A stretch of 64,000 bases of DNA from Sambucus nigra (lineage: Eukaryota; Streptophyta; Magnoliopsida; Dipsacales; Adoxaceae), in assembly GCA_949130495.1 (NCBI GenBank), contig OX422221.1, positions 479,673,159-479,737,158 on the forward strand. The letters run 5' to 3'. A program made the position numbers and the translations under genes. Positions 12,174 to 23,529 of the stretch are shown here, piece by piece. The first letter of the stretch is position 1. Each line of letters begins with the position of its first letter. The notes below the pieces were generated by a model, which saw only the letters and a program-made list of their open reading frames with translations, had not been told where the DNA came from and searched no databases.

Positions 12174-12561
12174 ATTGCGCCTAAGTTTGTTGGGCCATAA
12201 TTTGGGCTCAATACATTTAAATGATTTGTCATAATGGTTCTTCTATACATCGTCCAACTCTTCTCAAAGTTTGAGGATGATTTAGGTGACACTTGCTTAT
12301 TGTTCCGTGCACTATGATTAGTAATATTCAAAAGCTATCCCAAGCAGTCGTTTCACAATCACCTTTTCAAGCTCCTTAGTACTTTTCCATTTTCTGCTAG
12401 TTCTAGAGATTCACATTCTCTTCTCCCGGTCTTCGTTATTTTCGCTTTCGATCTTCCTCGTCATTTGGGCCTGTGATTCTTCATCGTTCAAGTCAAACTT
12501 CCATCTTTTAAGTCTCATGTGCTTTCTCTTTGTGTTTTCTCTTTGAATTTAGGGTTTTCAA
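12174..12561 (+). promoter_or_regulatory. Putative promoter/5'UTR of the antisense gene
   Basis: Non-coding, pyrimidine-rich towards the ATG (CTTTCTCTTTGTGTTTTCTC near 12520), directly upstream of the ATG at 12562. By position it would drive the gene that runs opposite to the element. No clear TATA box is assigned, and the promoter role is inference only. Confidence 0.3.
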
Positions 12562-14724
12562 ATGGCAAAGATTGGTAATAGATCAGTGTCTGAGTTTAGG
12601 AAGTTTTATAATATCCTAGAGTGGGTAAAAATTGAGTGCGCCTCTACCCTAGAAATGTTAGAGAGATAGAGGGTGCCCATTGGATTCATGTCTTGTTGTT
12701 TTCCCAAGGGGGGCTTACTTTTCCACCCAACCTTCTATTCTTGCACTTCTTTGGTTATTTCAACATTGTTCCTGCACAGTGTTCACCCAATGTTTGGAAG
12801 ATAATTAATGGCGTCCACAGAATTAATCAGTTATATGGTACCAAATTAGGGCTCGCCGAGATCTTCTTTTGCTATTCCTTCTCTCGAACTAGTTCTGGTG
12901 TCCTCTATCTCAAAGCCAAGAGTCATGACAGGGTATTGGTAGTAAACCTACCTGATTCTTATAAGGACTATTGGCAAGATGGCTTCCTTGTTAGAAATTA
13001 ACAGTTTTCCCCCAGATCGAGGGGTCGAGGTCTGATAGGTTCTCTGTTCCCTTTTATGGGGAAGAATATATAAGTAGTTTTTGCTCTGTTCTTTCAATTT
13101 CTTTACTGATTTGTGATCTTTCTAACTCTTCCCTATTTTTTCTTCAGTGAGGTTGAAGAACTTGGAACTTGCTCTCAACGAGGTTTGTCTTTCTGAGCTG
13201 GTCGAAGCTTGGAATATCAGGGAGCCCCTTGCTGACGGCAAGCATCCCCGGTCTGCTTCTTTTCTACTCGAGTACAAGAATATTGGATCCATCTTTATAG
13301 TGAGGCCTGTGAACAGTATTCCTGAGTTTGACACTGCCGAGGAAACTGCTGCTGATCCTATCCAGTTGGACGAGGATGAGAGAAGTTTTGGGAGTGATAC
13401 TAGAGGAGGTGCTGCATATGGTGTTCATAAGGAGAGCTCTAATGGTGATAGTTCTGATTCGTAAGAGGTTTCTAAAGCTCGAGAATCTTCGAGCTCGTCC
13501 AGCAGCTCTAGCGAGGAGATGGCACCACCAAGGAAGAATTTGATCCGGGATGATGATGATGATGACCATATACACCTCTATCAGAGGTTGAAGAATCAGA
13601 AGTCCAGTACTGGGGATGTTGCCACTGGCTCTCGAATTACTTCTCAGGAGCACGAGAGGAGGAGGAAAGAAGAAGAACATATAAGAGAGCGAAATGAGGA
13701 AGGAGGAAGAAAGAAAGAAGATAGAAGATAAGAAAAAGATGGAGGAAAAGAAGATAATGGAGAGGGAGAAGGATAAGGAGGGCGAGAGGAGAAAGATAGA
13801 ATCGAGGATGAAGGCTGGACAGGCCTTAGTCCCTATGTCTACACTGCCTGAGGGGGCCTCAGTTGCCATTTCTCCTCAACTGGCCCCTGCATTGCTCGAG
13901 AGGGCAGTCCTTCCTGCGAATCGCCAAAGGGCGATGGGGTTTGATCAATTGTCTCTGTAAGCTAGTCAAAGGCTAGCCTTGGTATGACCTTTCCTTTTCC
14001 TTTCTCTCAAGCTTTGATAAATTTCAGTTGTTTCCTTCATCTGACATCTTCTTTTATTTTGTAGTTTGTGACCGACTTCGTCGTGCTCTATCGCTCTCGC
14101 CATGAGCTGGTGAACAGGAGCGACAAGCTGGAGCAGCAGAATGCTGCCCTGAAAGTAAGGGACACACAATTGGAAGCCAGTCTGAAGACTGCTGATGCTG
14201 CCCGAGCTTCTTCTGACCTGTCCCTCGCCAATTCCAACCGAGAGAGGGATACGATAATTAAAGAGCTGAGGCAAGCCTATGACCTGGTCTTCTCGAGCAA
14301 GTTGGCCGTTGTAGAGGAGAACAGGGTGCTGACCGAGAAGCTGAAAGAAAAATATTCTCAGGCACCTACCATCAAGGAGGACTCTTATAACTCCGGGTGG
14401 GATGCTCTATATTAATATGTTGAGGTTCAGATAGGCTACATCATCCATCTGAACTTCAAGAAAGGTTGAAACAAGGCCCTCATAGCTGCTGGTGTCGATG
14501 TTGCCTCTCCTCTGTTCGACGAGCATGACCTAGGTCTGAAGCCAATTATGGAGGAAGCCCCTGCCCTAGACATCGAAGGCACTAATTTTATCTTCCAGAC
14601 GATTCTTGTTGATGCTCCTCCTGCTCAGGGGACAGAGGTTACCCCTGCTGAGGGAGATGCTTCTATTTCCATCGACAAGGGGAAGCAGCCAGCCTCTTCT
14701 GATCAGCCTGAGGTTGCTGGCTAA
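12562..14724 (+). pseudogene. Antisense gene of Tat element (Transposase_28-like, coiled coil), three exons
   Basis: Runs opposite to gag-pol, between integrase and 3' LTR. Exon 1 (12562 to about 13068) begins MAKIGNRSVSEF, shifts frame near 12635, then encodes a 121-residue stretch containing GLTFPPNLLFLHFFGYF and PAQCSPNVWKII. I recognise this as the 'putative gypsy type transposon' (Pfam Transposase_28) region of Tat elements. Intron 1 ends TTTTTTCTTCAG at 13147-13148 by context. Exon 2 (about 13149-13981) is acidic and Ser-rich with a Lys/Glu/Arg-rich helix, one in-frame stop at 13462-13464 and one frameshift near 13700. Intron 2 is 13982-14064 (GTATGA...TTTTGTAG). Exon 3 is a coiled coil (LEQQNAALKVRDTQLE) ending DQPEVAG-stop, with two in-frame stops. 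The role of such genes is unknown. Confidence 0.65.
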
Positions 14725-14870
14725 CTTATCTTTAGGGCTGCTCTTTGTATTTTCTGTTTATAATTTTCCTTTCTACTGCTCGAGGTACTCTGATCCTTAT
14801 TACTGAAATGAAAAGGTTTTCTTACCCTAGTGCACTAATTTTTTTTGTATCGCTTCTTTATTCCATGTAG
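14725..14870 (+). other. Non-coding spacer between antisense ORF blocks
   Basis: Looks like a 3' untranslated tail followed by a pyrimidine-rich stretch ending TTCCATGTAG at 14870, a good splice acceptor. It could be the last part of an intron joining this block to the next ORF, or a 3' UTR. Confidence 0.4.
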
Positions 14871-15674
14871 TTAGTTGATGTGGATGACTATATACCGGCC
14901 ACTTTTCAATTGGGAAGAATGCTCGATCCTAATATAAGCTTTGAGGTTCGTCATACCTTTATGAGGATTTGTAAATCGTTGCGATTGAGGAACAAGCGTT
15001 TTATGGAAAAAATTGAGCTCATCGTGGAACTAAAAGACAGGCTTTAAGAGATGGAAGAGGTCGGTGCCTCAGTCCAAGAAGAAGTGAATACTCTAAGAGC
15101 AAGGCTTTTGGATGCTTCTGAGATCAATCAAGTTGGAGAAATTCTTCATCAGGAGAATGAGGCTTTGAGGAGGGAAGTCTCACAACTCAGGGAGCATGCG
15201 CTGAGCATCGCTCCTGCAGTGTTGCGAGGCTCCTCCTCATCGTGAGCTGGGGCTGGACCAGGCGATGTTCCTTCGGTGCTGTGAGCCTCTTCCCCATCGA
15301 CCATTTCACGAGCTAGTAGGAACGCAAGGGGTTCAGCTAGGGAAATAGAAGAGATCCAAGGGGATGTTCAACGAGCATACGTGATTATTGTTGGGCTTCA
15401 GAGGGACGTCACCTGATTGAGGCATCTGTTTAAGAAAGGACCTCGGCGAGTATGGGCCGATGGTTATGACCAAGGTTGGCTAGATGCTCCAACAAGGCTG
15501 ATAGAGTTTGAAGAGATCACCTTCATTAGGGGGTGGTTGAGTGCCTTGAGGGAGCTGCAAGTTCCAATGAACTCGATGCTCTGGTATCGACATGAGATCT
15601 CTCCTTCTTCCTTGATGCCTAATCCCTTTCGGAGAGATGATCAGTGGATCCCCATTGATGCCATCCCTCTGTAG
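14871..15674 (+). pseudogene. Second antisense ORF block of the Tat element (coiled coil)
   Basis: Starts after a splice-acceptor-like TTCCATGTAG. Open stretches 15051-15245 and 15417-15674 are linked by frames with several stops. The first encodes a coiled coil (EEVNTLRARLLD, ENEALRREVSQLREH); the second a globular segment with GYDQGWLDAP and WYRHEISPSSLMPNPF. It may be the C-terminal end of the same antisense gene in an alternative arrangement, or a second gene. Not recognised beyond that. Stops at 15045-15047 and 15243-15245 show decay. Confidence 0.5.
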
Positions 15675-16131
15675 CTACTGGAGTCGAATGCAAATGAAGT
15701 TGAGGAGGAGATGGCCACCCATCTCGACGACGGTCGAAGAGCTCAAGTTGCTGATTATCTCGTTCGGAGGCCTAAACCCCATTAAGATTTTCTCCAGTAG
15801 TGATCTAGTGTATAAATGTAATGAAGCGATGTAATTTTGATGTCTTGGGCGAGCTCGCTGACTAAACATGTATTGTATTTGTTGTAAATGTGATGAATAA
15901 GTATAAAATTTATGTTTTGGGCAAATTTGCCGACTAAACATTTGTCTTATATTTTCCATATCTTTGTTCAATAATCTTGAGCCTCTCTTGGCTGACTAGA
16001 TTTGTAGATCTGCATTATCAAGTAAGTGTCCCTCTAGTCCAGTATGCTAATGAGATACCATTCTACCCCACTTTACCTTTTAGGTTGTGTCGTCACACTC
16101 CCTTAGGCCTAAGTGTGGCAATTGGCGAGGA
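15675..16131 (+). other. 3' flank of antisense gene with three related 25-bp segments
   Basis: Non-coding. The segments TTGGGCGAGCTCGCTGACTA (15845), TTGGGCAAATTTGCCGACTA (15916) and TTGAGCCTCTCTTGGCTGACTA (about 15976) resemble one another. Each has a short self-complementary core (GCGAGCTCGC, GGCAAATTTGCC, GCC...GGC), suggesting small hairpins in the tail of the antisense transcript. Confidence 0.45.
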
Positions 16132-16136
16132 CACAC
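16132..16136. repeat. TSD of solo LTR B, left copy (CACAC)
   Basis: CACAC directly before the LTR is repeated exactly directly after it (19040-19044). Confidence 0.85.
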
Positions 16137-19039
16137 TATAATACCCCGTAATTTTATTGATTTTTATTTAAGGGATTAATTGAATTAAATGAGAATTAAT
16201 TGGGAATTAATCCGGATGTAAATAATAGAGAGACGTGAGTTGGTATTTGAGTATGATGTTAAAATTGAATATTTCTAAGTATATATGATAATACATGAGT
16301 ATTGAAAATATTAAAATTGTCACGAGGCAGAAATACGATGATTTGCGAAATTTAGTTGGGACGCGTCAGGAATGAAATTATTTAAATTAAAAAGTAAATT
16401 ATATTTTTATTAACCGAATGATCATTTTGAGTGCGCCAACGCGTCCGAAAGGGTCGAAATAGTCAGAAAACACTAGCCGGGGGTTTAGTTTGGGCCCCGG
16501 GGCATTTTTAGGCCAAACCGGCAACCTAAAGGGGTATTTTGGTAATTTTAAAAATTGAGGAATTAAAACCCACGAATTTTAGAGGTTAATTATATATTAT
16601 TTGAGAGGCCACTAAGGACATTACCAATAAAGGATAAGAGAGTGGGCTACGGAGGTTTTGAGAGAAGTTAGAAACAGGGTAAAGGAGGTTCCAAACCAAA
16701 CCATCTCCCATCACCAGAAATTTGAAAGGATTTGTGACCGAAAAGAAGAGAGAGAGAGACAACCTTGATCATCAACAATGATCCAAAACATCGAATTTAA
16801 GGCAAGTGATTTGATGTCATTAATTTCAATGAATATTTCCTCCATGTTTAGTGTAGAAACCTTATGCTTTGAAAGTTTTGGTGAAAACCCAAAGGAATTG
16901 TTGTAGAAACTCTTAATCTGGGTTAGGAGTTGCACGTATAATGATTATGGAAGAAATTGGTATCCAAAAACTTAACTTTCATGATTGAAAAATGCATTAA
17001 TGAAGAGAATTTTGGTACAATAAAATTCTGGGTTCATGTTCATAGGGTTTGGGGTAAAATTTGGGGATTTATGATAATTTCATGTTGATTTAGAAGATTT
17101 GACCTCAAAAATATGTTAAGAAGCGACCTAGGAGGACTTAGAGTAACTTAAAAACATTAAAACGTTATTGTGATGATCTTACGATGGATTTATAGAAGAG
17201 AAAAATGAAGAAAAATGAGTTGGAAAATTTCTGGGCGTATTCTGCCATCTCGTTAGAAGACCTGCCCAGGTCGTTCAAACGACCTCATTCGAACGATCTT
17301 CTAACAAGATGACAGTATCCCTTCTAACGAGTTCGTTCGAAGACTTCATTCGAATGACACTCGTTCGAACTACCTCGTTCGAACGAGATTTCTAACGAGT
17401 TGACAGAATGGCCTTTTTAGGCCTGATTTTATTTAGAACTTCCAGTAGACTTATTTAATTGAGTGTTAACCTTCCCTTGTTGATTAGTGGGTATTGTTGT
17501 GAGATTGGAGTACATTGAGGATTAAAACTTAGAAGTTTTTAGTAAACTGGATGACATTTATGGGTTAGGAGATAAGTACCTAAAATTACAACGTGAGAAG
17601 GGTTGACAACTTTTAATTTATATTATTCGAGGATTTGTAAACGTGCAACATTTAATGACAGTATAGGAATGTAAAATATACCTACATTGATATTATAAGA
17701 TATCTAAGATGTGTGAATGCTTAGTATATGTGGTTATCTGTGTATAACATACCTACCATACTTGCTATCACGGGAGGCCGACATTCGATCAGGGCCATCT
17801 AATCTTTGTGTGCCTACGGGGGGATTTAGATTGGTACCTCGAGGACATATGTCAGAGAATGACTTATTGAGGAGTTAATAAGTCTGCTGATCATGGGAGC
17901 GTAGGTATGTACGTGACCCATGTGATGTGAACTATGTTCACCTCCATTATGTGTGTTTGTTACTTGTCGAAACGGTTCCTGAGAGATTCAGAATACGTGA
18001 TCCTTATCTACGTGATGTACCGGGATTTAATATCTGAGTATATGAGCACCGCAGCTTAGCCTAGGGGTGCAATTATTGTATATTTATGACGATATTAATA
18101 TACTGATAATTGAGATGAATCGTTTATTAAAGTGTAAGTGTGGAAAATTGCAACATTTTTAGTAGAGTTAAATATGGAGAAGTTATTATAAATTATTATA
18201 ACTAATTCTGAGTAAAAACAGTAAGACCTCTAGTTTATATTAAGACATTGGGAAATGAACTTTGAATTGTAAAGTAATGTCAGGTTACGGATTGGACTAG
18301 TTTGATAGTAGAATAACTAGAACGGGTATGGGTACGGGTACGATAGGTGTGCACAATTAGTTGAGAGGTGAGGAACTCATGTGAGTGCACACACTATCAT
18401 CTATTTTATATTCACTGTTTAATGATATTAAACACTTGTTGTATTTTAAACTGTTTTCACAATCGGGCTTTGACCCGTTTGCTTTCAAATCTATTTTCTT
18501 GTAAAAACCTTTTAGGTGCCCATCCACAAGGACACCAAGCATATGAGTTCCATTCCGGTGACGTGTTGTAACTGCTGTGGAAGTTATAGGACCTCGATAG
18601 TAGACGCCTCCACTTTCTATCTTGACTCTATCTCAGATTTACTCATCTGTAGGGAATGTTGCCCCTTTTCTTTTAGAGACATCTTACTTAGTCAGTTTTA
18701 TTTCAGATTTTGGGTTGTAATTATTTAGTGATTCAGAATTTGTATTCAGTTTTATTCAGTATTTCGGATTATTTCCGAGGAGTGTTCCTCCAGATTTATT
18801 TATTCCTTTATCATTGTAATGTGACTGTAATGTGGATGTGATATCATTATTTCTTAATTTAATACTTATTGCATGTTAATCGGATTTAATTAAAATTGAC
18901 AACTCACTGTTAAATATTAGGTGGCTAGTAATTGTTAAAACGTTTTTTGACAGTGATGTTATGAACAGAACCAACTTGACATTTTGTATTAATTTGAATA
19001 AAGGAGTAGCTACCCAGTATTTAATTAGTAGGGGTGTCA
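16137..19039 (+). repeat. Solo LTR B, Tekay-like (2903 bp) with 5-bp TSD
   Basis: Starts TATAATACCCCG (one change from TGTAATACCCC) and ends GGGGTGTCA; exact CACAC duplications flank it. There is no interior, PBS or polypurine tract, so it is a solo LTR left by unequal recombination between two LTRs. It is colinear with LTR A in several blocks (AGTGCGCCAACG, TACCATACTTGCTATCACGGG, GGTGGCTAGTA near the end). It carries a dense cluster of TCGTTCGAACGA-type sequences at 17248-17405. It splits the Tat element between its integrase and the antisense gene, so it is younger than that element. Confidence 0.92.
17248..17405. repeat. Cluster of TCGTTCGAACGA-like palindromes in LTR B
   Basis: About ten full or partial copies of TCGTTCGAACGA or CGTTAGAA/TTCTAACG in 158 bp, for example CTCGTTCGAACGAGATTTC and GTTCGTTCGAAGAC. 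They can pair with each other in many ways. Confidence 0.85.
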
Positions 19040-19044
19040 CACAC
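19040..19044. repeat. TSD of solo LTR B, right copy (CACAC)
   Basis: Identical to 16132-16136. Confidence 0.85.
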
Positions 19045-19450
19045 ACCTGGTTTTGAATGCTTTATCCGATCAGGAATTTATTCAACCAAACATAGTTTGG
19101 TGACCAATTTTAACTTAGCCATATTGCCTAAAGGTCTCCTGTAGGCCTTCATATATTGCCAGGGTCAAAGCTAAGAGGTCTTTCGTATTTCATAACGAAA
19201 ACCTGAGGAGGGCCATTTCCCTGCTATAGTGTAATGATTAATATGCCTGTCACATGGAAAAGGTGTGTGGGGTTATAAAGTCCATACATTAGTTAACTGA
19301 TAGAATGCAACTGTCAAATGACTTTTATTAACGATAAGGAAAATGAACTTCCAGTTCCATAACTAAAGAACAAAAGAAAAGTCTTAAATGAAATTCCAGC
19401 TTCATAACTAATGCAAAAGAAAATCTAAAAATAGAATTCTTGAGATTAGT
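19045..19450 (-). other. Tat element spacer downstream of integrase
   Basis: Non-coding interior of the Tat element between the integrase C-terminus and the solo LTR. No open frame or recognised motif. Confidence 0.5.
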
Positions 19451-19454
19451 TGCA

Positions 19455-20530
19455 TGCCATGCTCGGGGTAACTCTCTGCCTTCCAGCGTTTCTAAGTGAT
19501 AGGCACCTTGAAGATTATCTCTTGTTATCTTAAATGGTCCTTCCCAGTTTGGCCCTAGATGCCGTCTGATGGTTTTACTGTGCTACCCAGGACTTTCCTT
19601 AGAACGTAGTCCCCAACTCAAAATGCCCTCGGATTGACCTTCTTGTTATAGTGCCTTGCAAGTTGTTTCTGATAGCTTGCTATTTTACTAGGGCTATCTC
19701 TCGGCGCTCATCGGCTAGGTCGAGCTCAGCGAGCAATACTGCATCATTATGGCCCTGGTCGACAAGGCTGGACCTCATTGTTGGTAAGCCTACTTCTAAT
19801 GGGATGACTGCTTCCACTCCATACGTCAATGAAAATGGGGTTTCCCCGGTTGCTCGTCATGGAGTGGTAAGGTAGGCCCATAGAATTTGCGGTAGTTCAT
19901 TTACCCATGCACCTTTGGATCACTCTAAGCGTTTCTTTAATCCATCGATCACCATTTTATTGGAAGCCTCGGTTTTGCCATTGCTCTAAGGATAGGCCAC
20001 CGAGCTGAAATGGTGTATGATTCCATGCTCGTCGCAGAAACTCTGAAAGGAGCCACTCTCGAACTACATTCCATTGTCAGTGATGATGGTCCTGGGGATG
20101 CCAAAATGGGTGATTATATTTTTCCATATGAATATTATCATATCTGTATCTCGAATGTTTTCCAGGGGTTCCGCCTCGACCCATTTGGTGAAGTAGCCAG
20201 TTGCGACCAATAGCTACTTACGATTGCCGGCTACGGTAGGGAGTGGTCCTACAATGTCCATTCCCCATTGGGCGAATGGTCATGGGCTGGAAAGTGATTT
20301 TAGGTCGCTAGAAGGTTAATGGACCATATGGGTATGAAGTTGGGATTTCTCTCACTTGTGAACATATACCACATAATCCCTCTGCATATATGTCCACCAA
20401 TAGCCTTCCTTCATAGCTAGGAAAGCCAGAGACCTTCCTCCAATATGGCTTCCACAGATTCCCTCGTGAAGTTCGTGTAGAACTTACTCGACATCCCTTG
20501 GGTGAACACATTGAAGGTAGGGACCGGAAA
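19455..20530 (-). pseudogene. Tat integrase, decayed
   Basis: Read right to left on the minus strand. A zinc-binding HHCC-like segment near 20510-20330 (EGLCGICSQ, YEGRLLVDIYAEG) is followed by the core: QWGMDIVGPLPTVAGN (first Asp, about 20265), IPRTIITDNGM (second Asp, about 20090), a strand with NGKTEASNK (catalytic Glu, about 20000), LWAYLTTP-like and GETPFSLTYGVEAVIPLEVG (about 19835-19780), then a C-terminal segment to about 19455. All three core acidic residues can be read, but stops interrupt the frame at several points. It would integrate the cDNA. Confidence 0.85.
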
Positions 20531-20756
20531 ACGATCTCTTATATAGCTTTCCCTCAGGAGATAAGTGAAAGCGAGCAACTTTAACTCTTATCTGGTGAGC
20601 GGTGTTCTTATCGATTGGAAGCGCGCCATCCTTTAAACAGTCCCTTAAAGGATCCATCTAACTGGGTGTTGATTCAATTTGGAGCACATGTTCCATGGTT
20701 GTTAGTTCATCGTTATGGTTAATGCTTGAATGAGCGAGGAAGTCGATGGGAATTGT

Positions 20757-21175
20757 TCATTTTAAATCGGAATCGATTGTCGAGCTCAGGGTTGCTAGGG
20801 CATCAGCATGGCTATTCTTCCCTCTGGGAAATTGTTGGACACTAACTTCCTCAAAGTTCGCCATTAGCCTTTTTTCTAATGCGAGGTAGGTTTCCATTCT
20901 TTCATCTTTTGCGTTGTAGTCTCCACTTATCTGATTAGAGACTAATTGAGAATCACCGAACACCTGTAAATGATTTTCTCGCAAGGTATGTGCCTTTTGG
21001 AGGCCGACTATTATTACCTCATATTCTGCTTCGTTGTTGGAGGCTGCGAATCCAAGCCTGATTCCTTGTTCAAGGATTGTATCCTATGGAGTGATGAGGA
21101 CAATGCCTATTCCTGCCCCCTTTGAGTTGGAGGCTCCATCAATGAATAATTTCCAGACTCCCTCTATCACATGTT
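20757..21175 (-). pseudogene. Second (archaeal-type) RNase H of the Tat element, core motifs intact
   Basis: The 75-residue open stretch 20757-20984 plus upstream frame form a ribonuclease H fold: FIDGASNSKGAG (first Asp), SNNEAEYEVIIVGL (Glu), QVFGDSQLVSNQISG (Asp) and GKNSHADALATL (Asp). All four acidic positions of the D-E-D-D set are present. A second RNase H after the RT-linked one is a known mark of the Tat lineage, where it adds to RNA-DNA hybrid degradation during reverse transcription. At least one in-frame stop occurs in the N-terminal half (near 21085). Confidence 0.82.
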
Positions 21176-21309
21176 TCCCTCTTTGTTTTGCTGGTTGAGG
21201 TTGGTCGCAAGGCTGCTTGCCTATGAATTCGGCTATGAAATCAATAAGGACCTGCCCCTTGATTGCATTCCTTGGTTGAAATTGGATATCAAATCGTCCG
21301 AGATCGACT

Positions 21310-21720
21310 GACCATTTAGACAGTCTACCCTAAAAATCTACCTTCCTCAGGATTGCTTTAAGGTGGTGCGATGTAAGGATGACGATAGTGTGGGCTTCGA
21401 AATAGTGCTTCAGCTTTCTTGAAGCCACTACTAGTGCAAAAATGAGCTTCTCCAGTGGTAGGTACCGCTGCTCGGCGTCTAGTAAGGTCTTGCTCACATA
21501 GTAAACGGGGCATTGGGTTCCCACTTTCTCGCACATCAATGTAGAACTAAGGGTGTGGTTGGAAAATGCGAGGTATAAGTACAAGGAATCTCTTTCTTGG
21601 GGTATGACTAGCAATGGTGGCGAGCTAAGGTAAGCCTTGAGCTCGTCCAATGTTCGCGAGCAATCTTGATTACATTCTACTGTTTTGTTTCCCTTTAGGA
21701 GCTGGAAGAATGGTTTTCAC
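21310..21720 (-). pseudogene. RT-linked RNase H region of the Tat element
   Basis: Open for 106 residues (21330-21650): PPLLVIPQERDSLYLYLAF, VYYVSKTLLDAEQRYLPLEK, SRKLKHYFEAHTIVILTSHH and LKAILRK are the standard landmarks of the RNase H linked to gypsy RT. The position where the first catalytic Asp is usual reads LYLAFS, so this domain probably lacks activity. It follows RT on the same strand and precedes the second RNase H. Confidence 0.85.
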
Positions 21721-22520
21721 TTCTCGGAGGATTTTGAGATAAAACGGTTCAAGGCGGCAAGCATGTCGGTAAGCTTCTGCACGTCTCAGATTGTGCGAGG
21801 AGGTTGTACCCTGTTTATGGTATCGATTTGGTCTGGATTAACCTCAATACCCCTTTTACTGACCAAGTACCCAATAAATTTTCGTGACTGGACACCGAAA
21901 GAACACTTGCTTGTGTTAAGTTTCATTTGGTATTTCCTGAGGATTTTGAAGGTCCTTGATAGGTCTGAGAGGTGGTCTTCTTTCTTCTTGCTTTTAACGA
22001 GCATATCACCGATGTAGACCTCCATGGTGTCACCCATCTGGTCTTTGAACATCTTGGTAACCAACCATTGGTAGGTTTCCCCTGCGTTCTTAAGCCCGAA
22101 GGGCATGACCTTGTAGCAGTATAACCTAATTGTAGTGATGAATGCTGTCTTGTCTTGGTCTGGGGTATACATAGAGATCTGATGATACCCTGAGTATGCG
22201 TCCATAAAACTCATTCTCTCGTGAGCTGCTGTGGTGTTCACCAGTTGATCAATTTTTGGGAGGGTGAAACTGTCTTTAGGGCATGCTCTATTAAAGTCAG
22301 TGAAGTCGATGCAAACTCTCCATTTCCCATTGCTTTTTGGAACTACTACTGGGTTGGATAACCATTTAGGGAATTGAACTTCCCGTATGGATCCTGGATC
22401 CAGTAGCTTTTTAACTTCTTTTTCTACGGCTTTGGCCTTCTATGGGGCGGTTCATCGTGCCTTCTGCGTGATAGGTTTGAAATAGGGGTCGACATGCAAC
22501 CGATGACAAGCCACATTGGG
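21720..22520 (-). pseudogene. Tat reverse transcriptase with YIGD in place of YVDD
   Basis: The N-terminal fingers region (22440-22260) reads KEVKKLLDPGSIREVQFPKW, WRVCIDFTDFNRACPKD and SFTLPKIDQL. The open frame 21786-22241 continues with SFMDAYSGYHQI, YCYKVMPFGLKNAGETYQ and MEVYIGDMLVKSK. The catalytic YVDD box reads YIGD (codons 22016-22005): the first Asp is Gly by a single base change (GAT to GGT), which should abolish polymerase activity. The frame then breaks near 21785. Length and order are otherwise those of an ordinary gypsy RT. Confidence 0.9.
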
Positions 22521-22742
22521 ATCGATTCTCGGTTGTTCGTATGGTTCCCACGCAAAAACATCTGCGTTGCTTCTTAATAGAATTATCAATTCCTTCTTCT
22601 CTTGATCTGTGAGAGAAGATCTAATTAAGAAAATCCTGTCATTGTCGCTATCTCCGACCGTAACATCCTCCAGGTCTTCGATGACCCGTTCAGAGAGGAG
22701 GAGCCTGGTCTCCTCTACTCCGGGTCTTCCGTACTTTAACTG

Positions 22743-23528
22743 TTATTTCAAAGGTGTCAGACCTTCTTGTTCCTCCTCGACTTTCTCTCTGGGATTGTTG
22801 ACCTTCTTCTCTGGACTTGGACGGATGGCCGCTATAAAGCACCTTCTTGCCATTGCTTGATCGCCATGGATCTCCATTACTCCTCGCTCGGTCACATATT
22901 TGAGTTTTTGATGGTAGGTTGAGGAGACTGCCTTCATCGCGTGCAGCCATCCTCTATCGAGGATGGCTTGGTATGGCGATTCGATGTCAACTACCAAAAA
23001 CTCAATCATCTTGAAGACATTTCCTGCTCGTACTGGCAACACAATCTTTCCCAAGGGCATAGTCACTTTTTTAGCGAAGCTAACTAACGGAACAGTGGCT
23101 TCCCTTAGGTCGGCGATGCTTAACTTCAATTTCCTGAATAGGTCGAGATACATTACCTCGAATGAGCTTCCTTGGTCGACGAGAAATTTATCGACGTCAT
23201 AGTTAGCTATCGTGAGGGTAATTATCAAAGCATCATGATGTGGGGTTCTCACCCCCACCAGATCTTCATGTTTGAACACGATATGCTTACTGTAGTTGAC
23301 GTCATCGGCTCGCCGACGCTTTCCTGACTGTGTTTTTGATGGGTCGATTTGAAAAGCCTGCATTATCACTATAAGCTTTTTCAGCTCCATTCGACCTGAA
23401 TTCCCTTGAATCTGTTTGACATCAGACGCCCCATGAATTACTGTGAACTCATGTCCGACATCATCTTCGAGAACGTTGTTAGGCCTCCCCTCTCCATTGG
23501 CAGCAACTTTCTCTACCTTCTTATCCAC
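22743..23528 (-). pseudogene. Tat aspartic protease region (open, 261 codons)
   Basis: The longest open stretch of the element. The retropepsin-like centre reads KFLVDQGSSFEVMYLDLF at about residue 118, where the family usually has D-T/G-G-S-S. The Asp and following Gly are kept but the middle residue is Gln. YQAILDRGWLHAMKAVSSTYHQ near the C-terminus is the conserved strand region after the active site in Tat elements. The start is not a true initiation site; in life it would be part of a gag-pol polyprotein cut by this protease. Confidence 0.82.
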
Positions 23529-23529
23529 A

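Noticed and set aside
13264..13869. 201-codon minus-strand open frame
   Set aside because: It is the mirror of exon 2 of the antisense gene; low-complexity Phe/Ser-rich reading of a Lys/Glu-rich coding strand, not a real gene.
17324..17392. TTCGAAC as RNA polymerase III B-box or tRNA gene
   Set aside because: The word resembles the T-arm of tRNA but no cloverleaf, A box or amino acid acceptor stem can be formed around it.
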